This document shows positions 22,751 through 24,290 of a stretch of 24,290 bases of DNA, piece by piece. The notes under the pieces were generated by a model. That model did no database searches and was not told the DNA's origin. It saw nothing but the letters and a program-made list of their open reading frames with translations. Source of the stretch: a bacterium UBA2219 (GTDB lineage Bacteria > Desulfobacterota > Deferrimicrobia > Deferrimicrobiales > Deferrimicrobiaceae). The position numbers and the translations under genes are program-made. Each line of letters opens with the position of its first letter. Position 1 is the stretch's first letter. The DNA is taken from NCBI GenBank assembly GCA_002327765.1, contig DCUH01000098.1:1-24290 (forward strand). Reading direction: 5' to 3'.

Positions 22751-23350
22751 TCACCGGATCCGCCCGACGACGACCAGGCCTTCCCCCTCCATGCGCACCA
22801 CCACGATCTCCCCCTCCCGCGGGAACACCCCGGTCAGCGCGGTGATGTTGACCTGGTGGGTGACCAGGACGGCCGAAGGCCCTCCCCGCAGGCGGCGGAT
22901 CAGCGCCTTCGCCTCGGCGGTCCGCCGCTCTTCCAGGCCGGCGTCCTGGAAGAAGGAGTTCAAGCCCGGGTGCGGCGTCACCTCCCCGAGGCCGAGCAGC
23001 CGGGCCGTCTCCAGAGACCGGCACCACTGGCTGGAGTAGACCGGGACGCCCCGGATGCCGCGGTCCCGGAACCGGGTGCCGACGGCGCGGGCCTGCTCCC
23101 GGCCGGCTTCGGAGAGGTTCCGCTGGGTGGAGCAGTCGTCGAGGCGGAAGCCGGGGGGGTCGCCGAAGCCGGGGGCGTCGGCGTGGCGCATCAGCGCCGC
23201 GTGGCCCCCCGATTTCAACGCTTCCCACAGAGGCGCTTCGGGATCCGCGAGGACGGCCGCGGGAAGGAAGAGCGGCAGCGCCAGCAGCAACAGTGCGGAG
23301 ACGGCGGCGGGCGACGGGCCGCGACGTGTCCGTTCCCGGTTGACGCGCAT
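22751..23350 (-). CDS. Exported histidine phosphatase-superfamily protein
   Basis: 199 residues from the ATG at 23350, which has ACAGGAGG 7 nt upstream. A signal peptide (about 13-35) targets it to the periplasm. LMRHADAPG gives R55-H56 of the catalytic RHG-type motif (here RHA), SSQWCRSLETA gives R111 and E114, and VTHQVNITALTG gives the second histidine H165. DDCSTQRNLSEAGREQA is typical of this small exported subgroup. It likely removes phosphate from an envelope sugar or small metabolite. Its stop codon directly abuts the convergent dikinase stop, leaving no room for a terminator. It diverges from uvsE. Confidence 0.87.
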   Translation of the reverse strand: MRVNRERTRRGPSPAAVSALLLLALPLFLPAAVLADPEAPLWEALKSGGHAALMRHADAPGFGDPPGFRLDDCSTQRNLSEAGREQARAVGTRFRDRGIRGVPVYSSQWCRSLETARLLGLGEVTPHPGLNSFFQDAGLEERRTAEAKALIRRLRGGPSAVLVTHQVNITALTGVFPREGEIVVVRMEGEGLVVVGRIR

Positions 23351-23380
23351 CGGAGGCCTCCTGTCCCCTCGCGGGGTTCT

Positions 23381-23409
23381 GTTATAGTTGCGGCAGGAGC
23401 CGCGGACAA
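23381..23409 (-). promoter_or_regulatory. Sigma-70-like promoter of the histidine phosphatase gene
   Basis: TTGTCC (23409-23404) and TATAAC (23386-23381) on the minus strand are spaced by exactly 17 bp, with a start near 23374, 24 bp before the ATG. The -35 touches the uvsE ribosome binding site, and a TATAGT for uvsE (23383-23388, plus strand) overlaps the -10, so the two promoters probably compete. Confidence 0.6.
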
Positions 23410-23419
23410 GGAGGATAAC

Positions 23420-24290
23420 ATGCGCCTGGGCCTCTGCTGCATCTTTGTCCGAGAGCCGGTCGCGTTCCGGGCGACGACCGCCAAGGCCCTTCTGGCGCTT
23501 CCGCGCGACCGGCGCCTGGCCAAGGCGTCCGGCTTGTGCCTCCACAACGCCGCCAGCCTGCTTCGGGCGCTCGAAACGGTCCGCCGCCTGGGCATCGGCG
23601 CCTTCCGCATCCTGTCGCCGCTGTTCCCCCGGATGACCCACCCGGACGCCGGGTACCGGCTCGACGATCTTCCGGACGGGGAGGCGATCGCCGGGCTGCT
23701 CGAAGAGAGCCGGGTCTACGCCGCCGCGAACGGCATCCGCCTCAGCTTCCACCCCGACCAGTTCGTCGTGCTTTCCTCCCCCGCGTCGGAGGTGGTCGAA
23801 AGCTCGATGCGGGAACTGGCGTACCAGGGGATGCTCGCCGAGGCGTTGGGCGCCGACGTCATCAATATCCACGCCGGCGGGGTTTATGGCGACAAGCGCG
23901 GGGCGCTTGCGCGTCTCGCCGCGGTGTTTCCCGGCCTGCCGGAGAACGTCCGGAGCCGGCTGACCCTGGAGAACGACGATTCCGCCTATGCCCCGAAGGA
24001 GCTGCTGCCGGTCTGCGGACGGCTCTCGGTGCCGCTGGTCTACGACGTCCATCACCACCGCTGCAACCCGGACGGTCTTTCGGTGGAGGAGGCGACGGAC
24101 CTTGCGGCCGAAACCTGGGGGGCGTCCGGGCGGGAGCCGTTCTGCCACGTGTCGTCCCCCAGGGCCGGGTGGAGGGCGGGCGACCCCAAACCCCACGCGG
24201 ACTACATCGACCCGGCCGATTTCCCGGAGTGCTGGCGGGACAGGGCGATGACCGTGGACGTGGAGGCCAAGGCCAAGGAACTGGCCGTGG
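23420..24290 (+). CDS. uvsE: UV damage endonuclease UvsE (UVDE), 3' end outside the window
   Basis: 290 codons are visible and the gene runs off the right edge, probably close to its end since the family is about 300 residues. The AAGGAGGATAAC ribosome binding site precedes the ATG. MRLGLCCIF opens the TIM barrel. The metal-binding and active-site blocks are FHPDQFVVLSS, INIHAGGVYGDK, LENDD, VYDVHHHRCNPDG, CHVSSPRAGW, HADYID and MTVDVEAKAKELAV, all intact. The enzyme nicks DNA 5' to UV photoproducts (and some abasic or oxidised sites), starting light-independent repair. Adjacent genes include an exported phosphatase and, further left, a membrane-lipid/tetrapyrrole set. Confidence 0.95.
   Translation, partial: MRLGLCCIFVREPVAFRATTAKALLALPRDRRLAKASGLCLHNAASLLRALETVRRLGIGAFRILSPLFPRMTHPDAGYRLDDLPDGEAIAGLLEESRVYAAANGIRLSFHPDQFVVLSSPASEVVESSMRELAYQGMLAEALGADVINIHAGGVYGDKRGALARLAAVFPGLPENVRSRLTLENDDSAYAPKELLPVCGRLSVPLVYDVHHHRCNPDGLSVEEATDLAAETWGASGREPFCHVSSPRAGWRAGDPKPHADYIDPADFPECWRDRAMTVDVEAKAKELAV

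Noticed and set aside
22751..24196. Minus-strand open frame running from the histidine phosphatase through the uvsE region
   Set aside because: Only the part below 23350 has a signal peptide, ribosome binding site and phosphatase motifs. The upstream extension is antisense to uvsE, whose motifs are intact.

Overview
The window is GC-rich (clearly above 60% by eye). It has strong GGAGG-type ribosome binding sites, many ATGA/GTGA stop-start overlaps and several TTG/GTG starts. An OMPLA-type outer-membrane phospholipase, a tripartite RND pump, lipobox lipoproteins and a bacterial lipocalin show a Gram-negative cell. A multi-subunit 2-oxoacid:ferredoxin oxidoreductase, an HD-GYP protein and small conserved hypothetical proteins suggest an anaerobic or facultative deltaproteobacterium-like lineage (Desulfobacterota/Geobacterales or relatives). 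This placement is inference; there is no rRNA in the window. I see no tRNA, rRNA, CRISPR array, insertion sequence or phage gene. No gene-free stretch exceeds 300 bases; the largest gaps are 8624-8870, 12783-13006 and 18303-18505.

Layout. 3-857: 3' end of a class II aldolase-like gene, closed by a bidirectional terminator. 953-1531: two small conserved-looking proteins, divergently arranged. 1593-2597: phospholipase A1 (pldA). 2607-8623 (minus): adaptor, RND pump and outer-membrane factor operon, with a decayed DUF3313 gene fragment abutting its 3' end. 8871-10877: a divergent pair of membrane signalling proteins, one carrying only a kinase-like dimerisation helix pair and the other an HD-GYP phosphodiesterase. 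10903-12782: a K+ channel-like protein, a small CPCC protein and an exported metallo-beta-lactamase-fold hydrolase. 12908-16118: a tiny ORF followed by a gamma-delta fusion, alpha and beta 2-oxoacid:ferredoxin oxidoreductase operon. 16216-16419: cold shock protein with terminator.

16505-20049 is the most distinctive part. A minus-strand operon (chalcone-isomerase-like protein, lipocalin, SOUL heme-binding lipoprotein) diverges from a cyclopropane-fatty-acid-synthase-type methyltransferase, which converges on and overlaps a DUF2878 membrane protein. Several of these families recur together in light/singlet-oxygen (RpoE-ChrR type) lipid-modification clusters. The usual sigma/anti-sigma pair, DUF1365, flavin amine oxidase and photolyase are not here, but a UV-damage endonuclease (uvsE) lies at the right end. 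Between them are a translationally coupled pair (PNPOx/HugZ-like flavoprotein and a PEP-synthase/rifampin-phosphotransferase-like dikinase) and an exported histidine phosphatase, which diverges from uvsE. The uvsE gene runs off the right edge.
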